The position numbers and the translations under genes are program-made. This document shows, one piece after another, positions 46,270-54,599 of a stretch of DNA of 56,029 nucleotides (positions within the stretch are counted from its first letter, which is position 1; each line of letters begins with the position of its first letter). Source of the stretch: an uncultured Pelagibacteraceae bacterium. Its GTDB lineage: Bacteria > Pseudomonadota > Alphaproteobacteria > Pelagibacterales > Pelagibacteraceae. The notes below the pieces were generated by a model that ran no database searches, was not told the DNA's origin, and saw nothing but the letters and a program-made list of their open reading frames with translations. The stretch spans positions 1 to 56,029 of the forward strand of contig CACDXO010000003.1 in NCBI GenBank assembly GCA_902556825.1, read 5' to 3'.

Positions 46270-46686
46270 ATGGTTAAAATCTCTAAAACTTACATTCCAA
46301 AAGAAAAAGAAAAATATATGTGCGCAAAACACTTGGCTTATTTTAAGCAAAAGCTAATGGAATGGAAAACTGATTTAGTTAAAACAAATAATGAAGCTCT
46401 GTATAATAGTTCAATGGACGATAATAGTACATCTGCTGATATTGTTGATCAAGCTAGCTCTTACACAGAAAAAAATGTAGAGATGAGAGCTATTAATAGA
46501 CAAATTAAATTAATATCAAAAATAGACTCTGCTTTAAAAAGAATAAAAGACGAAACTTATGGCTTTTGTGAAGATACAGGTGAGCCTATTGGGTTAAAAA
46601 GATTAATGGCAAGACCAGTTGCAACACTTTCAATTGCAGCACAAGAAAAACACGAAAAAGAGGAAAAAGTATTTGCGGACGACTAA
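46270..46686 (+). CDS. dksA: DksA-family RNA polymerase-binding regulator with degenerate zinc finger
   Basis: DksA enters the secondary channel of RNA polymerase and, with ppGpp, tunes promoters. The 138-residue protein (ATG at 46270; an upstream TTG is less likely) keeps the coiled-coil tip acids D57 and D60 (ADIVDQAS) and the YGFCEDTGEPIGLKRLMARP block. Of the four zinc-binding Cys of E. coli DksA only the first remains (C100); the others are T103, S121 and A124 at exactly equivalent spacing. It should therefore fold without zinc. Its stop is nested with that of the GST gene. Confidence 0.92.
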   Translation: MVKISKTYIPKEKEKYMCAKHLAYFKQKLMEWKTDLVKTNNEALYNSSMDDNSTSADIVDQASSYTEKNVEMRAINRQIKLISKIDSALKRIKDETYGFCEDTGEPIGLKRLMARPVATLSIAAQEKHEKEEKVFADD

Positions 46687-47309
46687 GGTTTAGGAATTCC
46701 TTCTCCTTTTTTCATAAAATTATATCCTTTAATTACCGCATCTCTATCAGCTATTTCTAGGTACCATCTAGTAAGATTTTTATAATTCTTTAAACCAATA
46801 TCGTGCCACTCATGTCTAGCTATCCATGGCCAAGTTGCAATATCAGCTATTGAGTAATTTTCACCTGCTAGATACTTTGTTCGTTCCAGCCTTTCGTTTA
46901 AATCTTTATAAATTGATTTAGCAATCTTAAAGTATCTTTCCTCACCAAATTCACTCTTTCCATGATTGTAATGATGGAATTGATGATGTTGTCCAATCAT
47001 AGGGCCCACATATCCCATTTGGGCCATTAACCACTGATTAATTTTTAACTTGTCCTTTGGATCATAAAATTTATTACTTTTTTCAGCCAAATAAATCAAT
47101 ATTGCTCCAGATTCAAAAATGGCTTCATTATTATTATGATCTATTATAACTGGTATTTTGCTAAAAGGACTTATCTTTCTAAATTCTGGTTTAAACTGTT
47201 CACCTTTAGAAAGATCTATCTTTGTTACTTTATATTTTAAATTAATCTCTTCTAACATAATACTTATTTTTTTTCCGTTGGGTGTATCAGCTGAAAATAA
47301 TTCTATCAC
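46683..47309 (-). CDS. Glutathione S-transferase family protein (YfcG/Ure2p-like)
   Basis: A 208-residue GST. The thioredoxin-like domain has TPNGKKISIMLEEINLKY and the cis-Pro of ISPFSKIPVI with FESGAILIYLAEK binding glutathione. The helical domain has SIADIATWPWI, the usual N-capping box. TPNG at 9-12 is the YfcG/Ure2p-type start, a group with disulfide reductase activity. The start codon is GTG, overlapping the TGA stop of the upstream reductase gene by 4 bp (GTGA). The operon ferredoxin, ferredoxin reductase, GST suggests a redox role. Confidence 0.9.
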   Translation of the reverse strand: MIELFSADTPNGKKISIMLEEINLKYKVTKIDLSKGEQFKPEFRKISPFSKIPVIIDHNNNEAIFESGAILIYLAEKSNKFYDPKDKLKINQWLMAQMGYVGPMIGQHHQFHHYNHGKSEFGEERYFKIAKSIYKDLNERLERTKYLAGENYSIADIATWPWIARHEWHDIGLKNYKNLTRWYLEIADRDAVIKGYNFMKKGEGIPKP

Positions 47310-48322
47310 TCTTTAACGCCAAGTCTATTTTTAATAGATTTTGAGGAAGTGGTAAATTCAAATCTATATTTTTCATTAGGTCTAGCTAACTTAAAACAAG
47401 CCCTAGCTGCTAATGCTCCTTCATGAAAACCTGACAAAATAAGTTTTAATTTTCCAGGATAAGTACAAATATCTCCAACAGCATAAATCCCTTTATGATT
47501 GGTTTCGAATTTTTCTGTATCAACACTAATTGTTTTTTTATCAATATTTAAACCCCAATTAGCTATTGGTCCAAGTTGCATAATTAATCCAAAAAAACCT
47601 AAAACATAATCTGTTTTTAAACTTTTGACTTCTTTATTGTCATGCTCTATTTCAATGCTCTCTAAATTCTCTTTTTTGCTTACACTTTTAAGTTGATATT
47701 TTGTAAATAAGTTTATTTTATCACTTTTTTCTAATTCATTCATTTTATCTACGGTCGCTTGCGCTCCTCTGAATTCATCTCTTCTATGAATTAAATTTAT
47801 TTTTGAATCCTTAGATAATTCAATTGCCCAATCCAGTGCGCTATCTCCTCCTCCAAATATAGATACTGTTTTATTTTTAAAAATAGATTTGTCTTTTATT
47901 GAGTAAAATATTGATTTATTTTCAAATTTTTCACATTCTTTGGGACTAAATTTTCTTGGTTCAAATGATCCAACTCCTCCAGCTATTATAATATTTGGTG
48001 TGCTAAATTCTGTACCTTTATTTGTTTTTACTTCCCAATTTTCGTTATTTTTTTTTACTTCCTCCACTCTTTCGCTTAAATGAAATTTAATATCAAAAGG
48101 TTTCAGTTGATTAATTAAATTGTTTGTTAATTCTTCACCCGTGCATTCGGGAATTGCAGGAATGTCATAAATCGGTTTGTCTGGGTAAAGTTCAATACAC
48201 TGGCCTCCGATTTTATCTAGGTTATCAACTATTTCACAACTTAAACCAATGAGCTTTAATTGATGTGCTGTAAATAATCCAGTTGGACCTGCTCCAATTA
48301 TTAATGCGTCTGTTTTAATCAT
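47306..48322 (-). CDS. Ferredoxin-NADP+ reductase (thioredoxin-reductase-like, type 2)
   Basis: A 338-residue flavoprotein with FAD motif GAGPTGLFTAHQL (8-20), IGGQCIELYPDKPIYDIP (39-56) and an NADPH motif FGGGDSALDWA (155-165). AVGDICTYPGKLKLILSGFHEGALAA near the C-terminus closes the FAD site. It lacks the CxxC pair of thioredoxin reductase, which marks it as a ferredoxin-NADP reductase of the Bacillus YumC type. It overlaps the stop of the ferredoxin gene (TAATG), its likely redox partner. Confidence 0.92.
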   Translation of the reverse strand: MIKTDALIIGAGPTGLFTAHQLKLIGLSCEIVDNLDKIGGQCIELYPDKPIYDIPAIPECTGEELTNNLINQLKPFDIKFHLSERVEEVKKNNENWEVKTNKGTEFSTPNIIIAGGVGSFEPRKFSPKECEKFENKSIFYSIKDKSIFKNKTVSIFGGGDSALDWAIELSKDSKINLIHRRDEFRGAQATVDKMNELEKSDKINLFTKYQLKSVSKKENLESIEIEHDNKEVKSLKTDYVLGFFGLIMQLGPIANWGLNIDKKTISVDTEKFETNHKGIYAVGDICTYPGKLKLILSGFHEGALAARACFKLARPNEKYRFEFTTSSKSIKNRLGVKE

Positions 48323-48642
48323 TAAACTTGTTTCTCTGGAAGATTAACAACTAATCCGTCTAGTTGTTCTGTAACCATTAGTTGGCAACTTAATCTACTA
48401 TTTTTTTTTGGTTCAAATGCCATATCGAGCATATCTTCTTCTCCATCTTCTTTTTTTGGTAATTTATTAAACCACTCTTCTTTGACATAAACGTGGCAAG
48501 TCGCACATGCCATTGATCCTCCACAATCAGCATCTATTCCAGGTATATTATTTTGTACAGCACCTTCCATTACACTTAAACCATTTGCAATTTCTATAGT
48601 GTGCGTTTTACCATTATGTTCAATGTATGTAATCTTGGGCAT
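48322..48642 (-). CDS. 2Fe-2S ferredoxin, adrenodoxin type
   Basis: A 106-residue ferredoxin with cluster ligands C40, C46, C49 and C86 in [16 protein letters not shown] and SRLSCQL. The C-x5-C-x2-C-x36-C spacing is that of the adrenodoxin/Isc-Fdx group. It should pass electrons between NADPH, via the reductase encoded next, and Fe-S assembly or oxygenases. It follows proteorhodopsin but is separated from it by a strong terminator, so read-through at most joins them. This gene order is familiar from SAR11 genomes. Confidence 0.94.
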   Translation of the reverse strand: MPKITYIEHNGKTHTIEIANGLSVMEGAVQNNIPGIDADCGGSMACATCHVYVKEEWFNKLPKKEDGEEDMLDMAFEPKKNSRLSCQLMVTEQLDGLVVNLPEKQV

Positions 48643-48657
48643 TAATTAATATATAAG

Positions 48658-48704
48658 GGTAAAAAAAAATAGGGCAAGTATGTAAAACATACTCGCCCTA
48701 TTAA
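48658..48704 (-). terminator. Intrinsic terminator of proteorhodopsin
   Basis: On the minus strand bases 48702-48687 pair with 48668-48683: a 16-position stem with one internal mismatch (A676/C694, counting from 48000) and a 3-base loop. It is followed by a run of about nine T. It starts about 18 bp after the proteorhodopsin stop. It is the longest hairpin I found in the window and would insulate a very highly expressed gene from the ferredoxin operon. Confidence 0.9.
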
Positions 48705-48719
48705 ATATTACTTAGATAT

Positions 48720-49487
48720 TTACTTTCTTGCGCCTGATCCACTCATTGCAGCAGCCCAGATTATTAGACCAAATGCAATTTTGTTGATAAAGTCAGCTAA
48801 GTTGTAAATCACGTTTAGTGACTCAGCATCTACACCACCTGTTAGGTAACCAAATACATAACCTAATGGGTAAATAGCCCAACCTACAGTAACTATCATT
48901 CTTAATGCGCTGAAAGCAGTTGAAAGTGCTTTGTTACCACTTTTTGCTGCAGCTTTTCCAGCTTCACCAGAGAAGATTTCATATAATACATAAATCCAAC
49001 CAGCCATACCAATGATAAAGCCAAGCATTGAATTAATATATCCTGCTTCTCCTAGGTAACCACCTACAAGCATTACTGTTGAACCAATTAGCAATCTCCA
49101 GAAAATGCCAGAAGGCACTTTTCTAACAGCTGCTAAGATTAAGTAAAACTCTACCATCTGTAATGGTACAGTGATTAACCAATCAATATATCTATAAACA
49201 GTTGGTGAATCTCCAGTTTGAACCCATACACCTCTCATGTACATATAGTGAATGAATGCAATACCAGTGATCAAACCTGCTACTGTTACTGATGTTCTCC
49301 AGCCAGCAGCTACTGAACCTCTCTCCATAAAGAAGAAAGCTGTAGCAGCTAACATACCCATTGAAATTACCCAAAAAGAAATTCCAACAAAGTCGTCAGA
49401 GGCTAAAAGAACTGTCTCTGCGTTTGCTGCACCTGAAAAGCCCACAAGAGCTAAAGCTGCAAGAGCAAACAATTTAAGTTTTTTCAT
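48720..49487 (-). CDS. Proteorhodopsin, light-driven proton pump, blue-tuned
   Basis: A seven-helix retinal protein of 255 residues with a signal peptide (LKLFALAALALVGFSGAANA). Proton acceptor D102 and donor E113 lie in RYIDWLITVPLQMVEFYLIL; they correspond to D97 and E108 of the reference green protein. H80 matches H75, and the retinal lysine K236 (NKIAFG) matches K231. The spectral position 105 is Gln here (Q110), which gives blue absorption. An AGAGGGAG ribosome site precedes the ATG. No retinal-synthesis genes lie nearby, so beta-carotene cleavage must be encoded elsewhere. Confidence 0.97.
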   Translation of the reverse strand: MKKLKLFALAALALVGFSGAANAETVLLASDDFVGISFWVISMGMLAATAFFFMERGSVAAGWRTSVTVAGLITGIAFIHYMYMRGVWVQTGDSPTVYRYIDWLITVPLQMVEFYLILAAVRKVPSGIFWRLLIGSTVMLVGGYLGEAGYINSMLGFIIGMAGWIYVLYEIFSGEAGKAAAKSGNKALSTAFSALRMIVTVGWAIYPLGYVFGYLTGGVDAESLNVIYNLADFINKIAFGLIIWAAAMSGSGARK

Positions 49488-49498
49488 AAAAAACTCCC

Positions 49499-49553
49499 TC
49501 TCAGTTGTTTTTTTTTAGTTTAAATTTAAACTATGAGTCTATCCGCAATAGAC
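49499..49553 (-). promoter_or_regulatory. Leader region of proteorhodopsin: inverted repeats and strong ribosome site
   Basis: Reading towards the gene on the minus strand: an inverted repeat GTCTAT-TGCGG-ATAGAC (49553-49537), a perfect 16-bp palindrome AGTTTAAATTTAAACT (49532-49517), an A-run, then AGAGGGAG about 6 bases before the ATG. The strong Shine-Dalgarno is unusual in this window. The repeats could be an RNA hairpin in the 5' leader or a protein operator; the sequence alone does not decide. I could not fix a -35/-10 pair. Confidence 0.5.
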
Positions 49554-49698
49554 CCAAAGCATGGTGCTAAATAACAAATTAATTTAGTTAATTGAAGACT
49601 TTTTTTGCCTTAATTTGTATTGATTTTACTAACTTTTTAAAATTAAATACAACTTAAGACTTAATTTTGTAAAAAAAACAAATCAGATAAAAAAAACA

Positions 49699-51594
49699 AT
49701 GAAATCAGATTTTCAAAGTATTTATAACGAATCTATAAAAAATCCTGAAGAATTTTGGAAAAAAATCGCCGAAGATATTTTTTGGTTCAAAAAACCAACA
49801 AAAATATTAAACAAATCTAATGCTCCATTTTACAAATGGTATGAAGATGGCGTTACAAACACTTGTTATAATGCTTTGGACTTTCATATTGATAATGGCC
49901 GAGGTGAAAGATCTGCTTTAATCTACGATAGTCCAATTACAGGTAATAAAAAAAAAATTTCATACAAAGAATTAAGAGAAAAAGTTTCAAAGTTTGCTGG
50001 GGCATTACAAAATCAAGGAGTAAAAAAAGGAGACAGAGTTATAATTTATATGCCAATGATTCCTGAGTCAGTTATTGGAATGCTTGCCTGTGCAAGGATT
50101 GGTGCGATTCACTCTGTAGTGTTTGGTGGTTTTGCTTCGAATGAACTAGCAAGTAGAATAGATGATAGTAAAGCAAAAGTTTTACTTACAGCATCGTGTG
50201 GTTTTGAGCCTGGAAGAACAGTTCAATATAAACCTCTTGTTGATAAAGCTTTAAAACTAGCATCTCATAAAATAGACAAGCTAATATTATTTCAAAGGCC
50301 AGATAACGAAGTAAAATTAAATTCTCCTAATGAAATTAGTTGGGATGAAGCATTATCGAACGCAAAAAATGTAGATTGTGTTGAAATGAATGCAAATGAA
50401 TTTGCATACATATTGTATACCTCGGGAACAACAGGTATTCCAAAAGGAATTGTAAGAGATATCGGGGGTCACATTGCTGCTCTTAAGTGGACAATGAAAA
50501 ATATTTATAACATTGATCAAGATGATGTTTGGTGGTCAGCAAGTGATATAGGATGGATTGTCGGTCATTCTTATATTGTTTACGCACCATTATTTAAAGG
50601 ATGCACAACTATATTGTTCGAAGGTAAACCAGTTGGAACTCCGGATGCTGGAGCTTTTTGGAAAATAATTTCTGAATATAAAGTAAAATCTCTATTCACA
50701 GCACCAACAGCTTTTAGGGCAATTAAAAAAGAAGACCCGGAAGGTAAGTTTTTTTCTAAGTACGATCTAAGCTCATTTGAAAGTTTATTTCTTGCAGGAG
50801 AAAGAGCAGATCCAGATACAATCAAATGGGCAGAGTCTCTTTTAAACGTACCTGTAATTGATCATTGGTGGCAAACTGAAACTAGCTGGGCAATAAGTTC
50901 TAATTGTACTGGAATTGAAATGATGAAAACGAAGTATGGTTCAGCTTGTAAGGCCGTTCCAGGATATGATGTTAAGGTTATTAAACCTGACAACAGTATA
51001 GCTAAGCCAAATGAAATGGGAGATATAGTTGTAAAACTTCCATTGCCTCCAGGAACATTCCCAACTTTATGGAATGCTGATGAAAGATATAAAAAAACTT
51101 ATATGACAAACTACGAAGGTTATTATCAAACCTATGATGCGGGCCATATAGATGAAGATGGATATATTTGGATTATGTCTAGAACTGATGACATTATTAA
51201 TGTTGCAGGTCATAGACTGTCGACTGGCGCTATAGAAGAAGTTTTATCAGAACATCAATCGGTCGCTGAATGCGCGGTTATTGGAATTACTGATAAATTA
51301 AAAGGACAATTACCAATAGGTTTAATAGCTCTTAAAGCAGGAGTTCAAAAGGATAATGAAACAATATCTAAAGAATGTATTCAAATGGTAAGGGATAAAG
51401 TTGGGCCAGTTGCAGCTTTTAAAACTGCAATTGTCGTAAAAAGATTACCAAAAACAAGATCAGGAAAAATTTTAAGAGGAACAGTTAGAAAAATAGCTGA
51501 TAGAGAAGAATATAAAATGCCAGCAACAATTGACGATCCGGCTATTTTAGATGAAATAAAAGAGGATTTAATTAATAATAATATTTTAAAATAA
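49699..51594 (+). CDS. prpE: Propionyl-CoA/acetyl-CoA synthetase (AMP-forming), PrpE-like
   Basis: Activates a short-chain acid with ATP and CoA. The 631-residue protein carries YILYTSGTTGIPKG (about 235-248, AMP-binding P-loop), WWQTETSWAI, YQTYDAGHIDEDGYIWIMSRTDDIINVAGHR (around 474-504) and the C-terminal catalytic lysine in RSGKILRG. The N-terminal FYKWYEDGVTNTCYNALD and ASCGFEPGRTVQYKPLVD favour propionyl- over acetyl-CoA synthetase. It is divergent from proteorhodopsin over 211 bp. The stop overlaps the SMR gene start (TAATG). Confidence 0.92.
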   Translation: MKSDFQSIYNESIKNPEEFWKKIAEDIFWFKKPTKILNKSNAPFYKWYEDGVTNTCYNALDFHIDNGRGERSALIYDSPITGNKKKISYKELREKVSKFAGALQNQGVKKGDRVIIYMPMIPESVIGMLACARIGAIHSVVFGGFASNELASRIDDSKAKVLLTASCGFEPGRTVQYKPLVDKALKLASHKIDKLILFQRPDNEVKLNSPNEISWDEALSNAKNVDCVEMNANEFAYILYTSGTTGIPKGIVRDIGGHIAALKWTMKNIYNIDQDDVWWSASDIGWIVGHSYIVYAPLFKGCTTILFEGKPVGTPDAGAFWKIISEYKVKSLFTAPTAFRAIKKEDPEGKFFSKYDLSSFESLFLAGERADPDTIKWAESLLNVPVIDHWWQTETSWAISSNCTGIEMMKTKYGSACKAVPGYDVKVIKPDNSIAKPNEMGDIVVKLPLPPGTFPTLWNADERYKKTYMTNYEGYYQTYDAGHIDEDGYIWIMSRTDDIINVAGHRLSTGAIEEVLSEHQSVAECAVIGITDKLKGQLPIGLIALKAGVQKDNETISKECIQMVRDKVGPVAAFKTAIVVKRLPKTRSGKILRGTVRKIADREEYKMPATIDDPAILDEIKEDLINNNILK

Positions 51595-51926
51595 TGACAA
51601 AAGCTTATTTTTTTATGTTTATTGCAATTTTTTGTGAGGTGTGCGGGACATTACTTCTTCCGTCTACACAAAACTTTACAAAAATAATTCCCACAGCAAT
51701 AGCTGCTACTTGTTATTTAACGGCCCTATATTGTCTTACTCATGTACTACATAAAATTCCTATTGCTATTGTTTATGCAACTTGGAGTGGATTAGGAATA
51801 TTTACAATTGCAATATTTGGATACTTCTTTTTTAAACAAAGTCTTAGCTGGCAAGCAGTGCTAGGATTATTTCTTATTGTGGTAGGTGTTGTTTTGGTTA
51901 ATAGCTTTTCTTCTAGAGTTATTTAA
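51594..51926 (+). CDS. SMR-family small multidrug transporter (EmrE-like)
   Basis: A 110-residue protein with four helices. The essential Glu lies in IAIFCEVCGTLLL (about residue 14), and IAIVYATWSGLGIF (56-69) is the conserved third-helix block, both as in EmrE. SMR proteins exchange protons for cationic compounds or guanidinium and act as dimers in the inner membrane. It is coupled to prpE by a 1-bp overlap, and its end overlaps the dihydroorotase gene by 8 bp. The substrate is not predictable. Confidence 0.9.
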   Translation: MTKAYFFMFIAIFCEVCGTLLLPSTQNFTKIIPTAIAATCYLTALYCLTHVLHKIPIAIVYATWSGLGIFTIAIFGYFFFKQSLSWQAVLGLFLIVVGVVLVNSFSSRVI

Positions 51927-53226
51927 ATTTCATTGGTGTACCATCTGGATCACCAATTATTTTTCCATCCTTCATTTTAATTTTACCATTAATTATTGTT
52001 GCAACAGGAGTTCCTTTAAATCTATATCCATCAAATGGAGACCAGCCACATTTGCTTTCGATATTTTGATTTTTAATCTCAATTGTTTTGCTCATATTCA
52101 CTATTGTAAAGTCAGCATCATATCCTTCTTTAATAAATCCTTTATTTTTAATCCCAAAAATTTTAACTGGATTTTCACAAACAAGATTAATTAATTGATT
52201 GAGTGATAATTTTCCATCATTTACATGGTTTAACATTACCGGCATTAAAGTTTGTACCCCCGGCATCCCTGATGGTGAATTTGGATATTCTTTCTCCTTA
52301 TTTACCTTTAAATGTGGAGCATGATCTGATCCGATTGTATCGTTAAAGCTATTTTTTACTGCATACCACAATCTATCGTAATGGGATTTGTCTCTTAAAG
52401 GTGGATTCATTTGAGCATAGGTTCCAAGTTTGTCATAACATTCAGGAGCATATAAAGTTAAATGCTGTGGAGTAATCTCAAATGTAATATTTCCTTTGTG
52501 TTGTGATAAAAAGTCAACTTCTTCTTTTGTTGTTACATGAAGAACATGTGCTTTTTTTTTGTATTTTTCAGCAATTCTTACAATTCTTCTTGTGGATGAC
52601 ATTGCGCACTCTACACTCCTCCAAACTGGATGAGTGTGAACATCGCCCTTTTTAATTAATTTTTTATTAACATTTAAAATTGCCTCATCTTCCGAATGAA
52701 CAGCAACTACTTTTGAACTACTTTGAAATACCTTCTCAATATCTGCTTCATCTGCAACTAATAAATTGCCTGTTGAGGATCCTGCAAAAAGTTTAATTCC
52801 ACAGCAACCTTCTAAATCTTTTAAATTTGATAACTCATTTGCGTTATCAGCTGTTGCACCAAAATAAAATGCATAATTGCAATACATTCTATTCTTAGCA
52901 AGATCTAATTTTTTTTGAAATTCTATCTTGTTAGATGTAGGTGGATTAGTATTTGGCATCTCAAACACACTGGTAATTCCTCCAACAATTGCTGCCTTAC
53001 TTCCTGAATGAAGATCTTCTGTATCGGTTGATCCAGGCTCTCTAAAATGAGTTTGAGTATCTATACATCCTGGTAAAACAGTTTCTCCTTCAGCATCTAA
53101 TATTTCTTTTGCTTCACCTGTAATTTGACCAATCTGTTGAATTTTTCCGTCTTTAATAGCAACATCAACATTTTTTAGTTCACCATTAATATAACATTGT
53201 CCATTTTTTATTATTAGATCTAACAT
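51919..53226 (-). CDS. pyrC: Dihydroorotase (class I)
   Basis: Closes carbamoyl-aspartate to dihydroorotate in pyrimidine synthesis. A 435-residue amidohydrolase: DTQTHFREPGSTDTEDL (57-73) has the first metal His pair, KLFAGSSTG the region of the carboxylated Lys, VLHVTT and FEITPQHLTL further metal His residues, and TIGSDHAPH (295-303) the catalytic Asp. Class I enzymes are related to hydantoinase and allantoinase, which I regard as less likely given the HFREPG motif. Confidence 0.9.
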   Translation of the reverse strand: MLDLIIKNGQCYINGELKNVDVAIKDGKIQQIGQITGEAKEILDAEGETVLPGCIDTQTHFREPGSTDTEDLHSGSKAAIVGGITSVFEMPNTNPPTSNKIEFQKKLDLAKNRMYCNYAFYFGATADNANELSNLKDLEGCCGIKLFAGSSTGNLLVADEADIEKVFQSSSKVVAVHSEDEAILNVNKKLIKKGDVHTHPVWRSVECAMSSTRRIVRIAEKYKKKAHVLHVTTKEEVDFLSQHKGNITFEITPQHLTLYAPECYDKLGTYAQMNPPLRDKSHYDRLWYAVKNSFNDTIGSDHAPHLKVNKEKEYPNSPSGMPGVQTLMPVMLNHVNDGKLSLNQLINLVCENPVKIFGIKNKGFIKEGYDADFTIVNMSKTIEIKNQNIESKCGWSPFDGYRFKGTPVATIINGKIKMKDGKIIGDPDGTPMKFK

Positions 53227-53269
53227 TTTTTTAAAAAGTAACTATATTATAAATAGCTTACTTTCAATT

Positions 53270-54154
53270 ATGAATAAAAAAAAAGTTTATATATTAGAAG
53301 ATCGTGGAATATTATTTGTACAAGGCAAAGATGCTAAGGAATTTCTACAAAATTTAATAACAAATGATATTGATAAAGTAAATGAAACTAATAGTTGCTT
53401 TGCGTCCCTTTTAACACCTCAAGGAAAATATCTTTTCGATTTTTTAATTGTTAAGCATAAAAATGGATATCTTCTAGACTGTGAAAAAATACAAATTGAA
53501 AATTTTTATAATCAATTAGATCTATATAAACTTAGATCTAAAGTTGAAATACTTAATTTAAGTAACGAATTCGTTGTAGCAGTACTAAGTAATGAAAAAT
53601 TTTTAGAATTTGAGGGTGCAAAAAACTTATGTGGCTTTACAATCAAATATAGGGAAGATCCCGTATTTTTAGATCCACGAAAAAAAGAATTGGGAGCAAG
53701 AATTATAATTAATTTAGAAAAACTTTATTTATCTTTAAAAAAATTAGATTTAAGTGCATCAAATGTTGATGAATACTATAAATTTAGTCACGAAAACGGA
53801 ATTGCCCAAAAAAATACTGATCAGCTTAAAAATAAAATATTTGGTATAGAGTGTAATTTTGAAGAATTAAATGGGATAGATTTTAAAAAAGGTTGCTATG
53901 TAGGACAAGAAAACACAGCAAGAATTAAATTAAAAAATAAATTATCGAAAAGACTATTTCCAATACAATTAGTTGAGGGCGAACTAAAAGATGAAATTAT
54001 TAAATATAATGATCAAGAGATTGGTAAGGTTCTAATAAAAAACAAATTTCCCTTTGCTTCAATTAAATATTTAAATGAAAATTTTAATGAAAAAAATGAA
54101 TTTGATTGTGGTAATGCAAAAGTAAAAGTAATCAAACCTAGTTGGATAAAATAA
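53270..54154 (+). CDS. ygfZ: YgfZ/GcvT-fold folate-binding protein
   Basis: A 294-residue protein that in E. coli and mitochondria (IBA57) helps build or repair 4Fe-4S clusters using folate. The family motif KGCYVGQE is at 207-214 with the conserved Cys. The N-terminal block FVQGKDAKEFLQNLITND (about 16-33) and SLLTPQGKYLFDF (47-59) are typical. The gene is divergent from pyrC over 43 bp and converges on the MazG-like gene with a 7-bp gap. The several Fe-S enzymes in this window are possible clients. Confidence 0.92.
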   Translation: MNKKKVYILEDRGILFVQGKDAKEFLQNLITNDIDKVNETNSCFASLLTPQGKYLFDFLIVKHKNGYLLDCEKIQIENFYNQLDLYKLRSKVEILNLSNEFVVAVLSNEKFLEFEGAKNLCGFTIKYREDPVFLDPRKKELGARIIINLEKLYLSLKKLDLSASNVDEYYKFSHENGIAQKNTDQLKNKIFGIECNFEELNGIDFKKGCYVGQENTARIKLKNKLSKRLFPIQLVEGELKDEIIKYNDQEIGKVLIKNKFPFASIKYLNENFNEKNEFDCGNAKVKVIKPSWIK

Positions 54155-54161
54155 ATTTAAT

Positions 54162-54530
54162 TTATAAAAATTTACTTAAATCAGGTTTAAAATAATTTGG
54201 ACCTTTCATAACTTTTCCAGATTCATTGTAAATTGGTTTTCCATCAAAACCTAGTTTGCTCATATTTGACTCTTGAACTTCATTAAAACATTTGTCTAAA
54301 TTTATTCCAAATGCATGGCCTGCTCCGTATGCAACATATAAAATGTCTGTTAAAGCATCCGCAACCTCTAAAATATCATTATCTTCAATTGCTTTTTTTA
54401 ATTCTTCTAGTTCCTCATTGATTAAGCTTATTCTAAGCTCATTTATTTTATTATTACTAAGTTCAGCTTTTGTTTTAACTTCTTGTCCAAAAGTTTTCAT
54501 GAAGATGCCTACTTTTTCAAAATTTGTCAT
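54162..54530 (-). CDS. MazG/HisE-like nucleotide pyrophosphohydrolase
   Basis: A 122-residue all-alpha NTP-PPase. The metal-binding helices carry NEELEELKKAIEDND (about 33-47) and EVADALTDILYVAYGAG (55-71), i.e. ExxE and the D-x2-D pattern. The C-terminal tail KGPNYFKPDL occurs in the small phosphoribosyl-ATP-pyrophosphohydrolase-like family. It probably hydrolyses non-canonical or excess nucleoside triphosphates. A TAGGAG ribosome site lies 4 bases before the ATG. Confidence 0.82.
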   Translation of the reverse strand: MTNFEKVGIFMKTFGQEVKTKAELSNNKINELRISLINEELEELKKAIEDNDILEVADALTDILYVAYGAGHAFGINLDKCFNEVQESNMSKLGFDGKPIYNESGKVMKGPNYFKPDLSKFL

Positions 54531-54599
54531 ATTGCTCCTATTTGATTCTTGCTTAACTTAATGTATAAGAAATATGGCATTACATTCAAAATCTAAATT

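Noticed and set aside
49252-49518. Open frame of 88 codons on the strand opposite proteorhodopsin
   Set aside because: Antisense shadow of a gene with strong codon conservation; no ribosome site, no recognisable family, and it would cover the proteorhodopsin leader.
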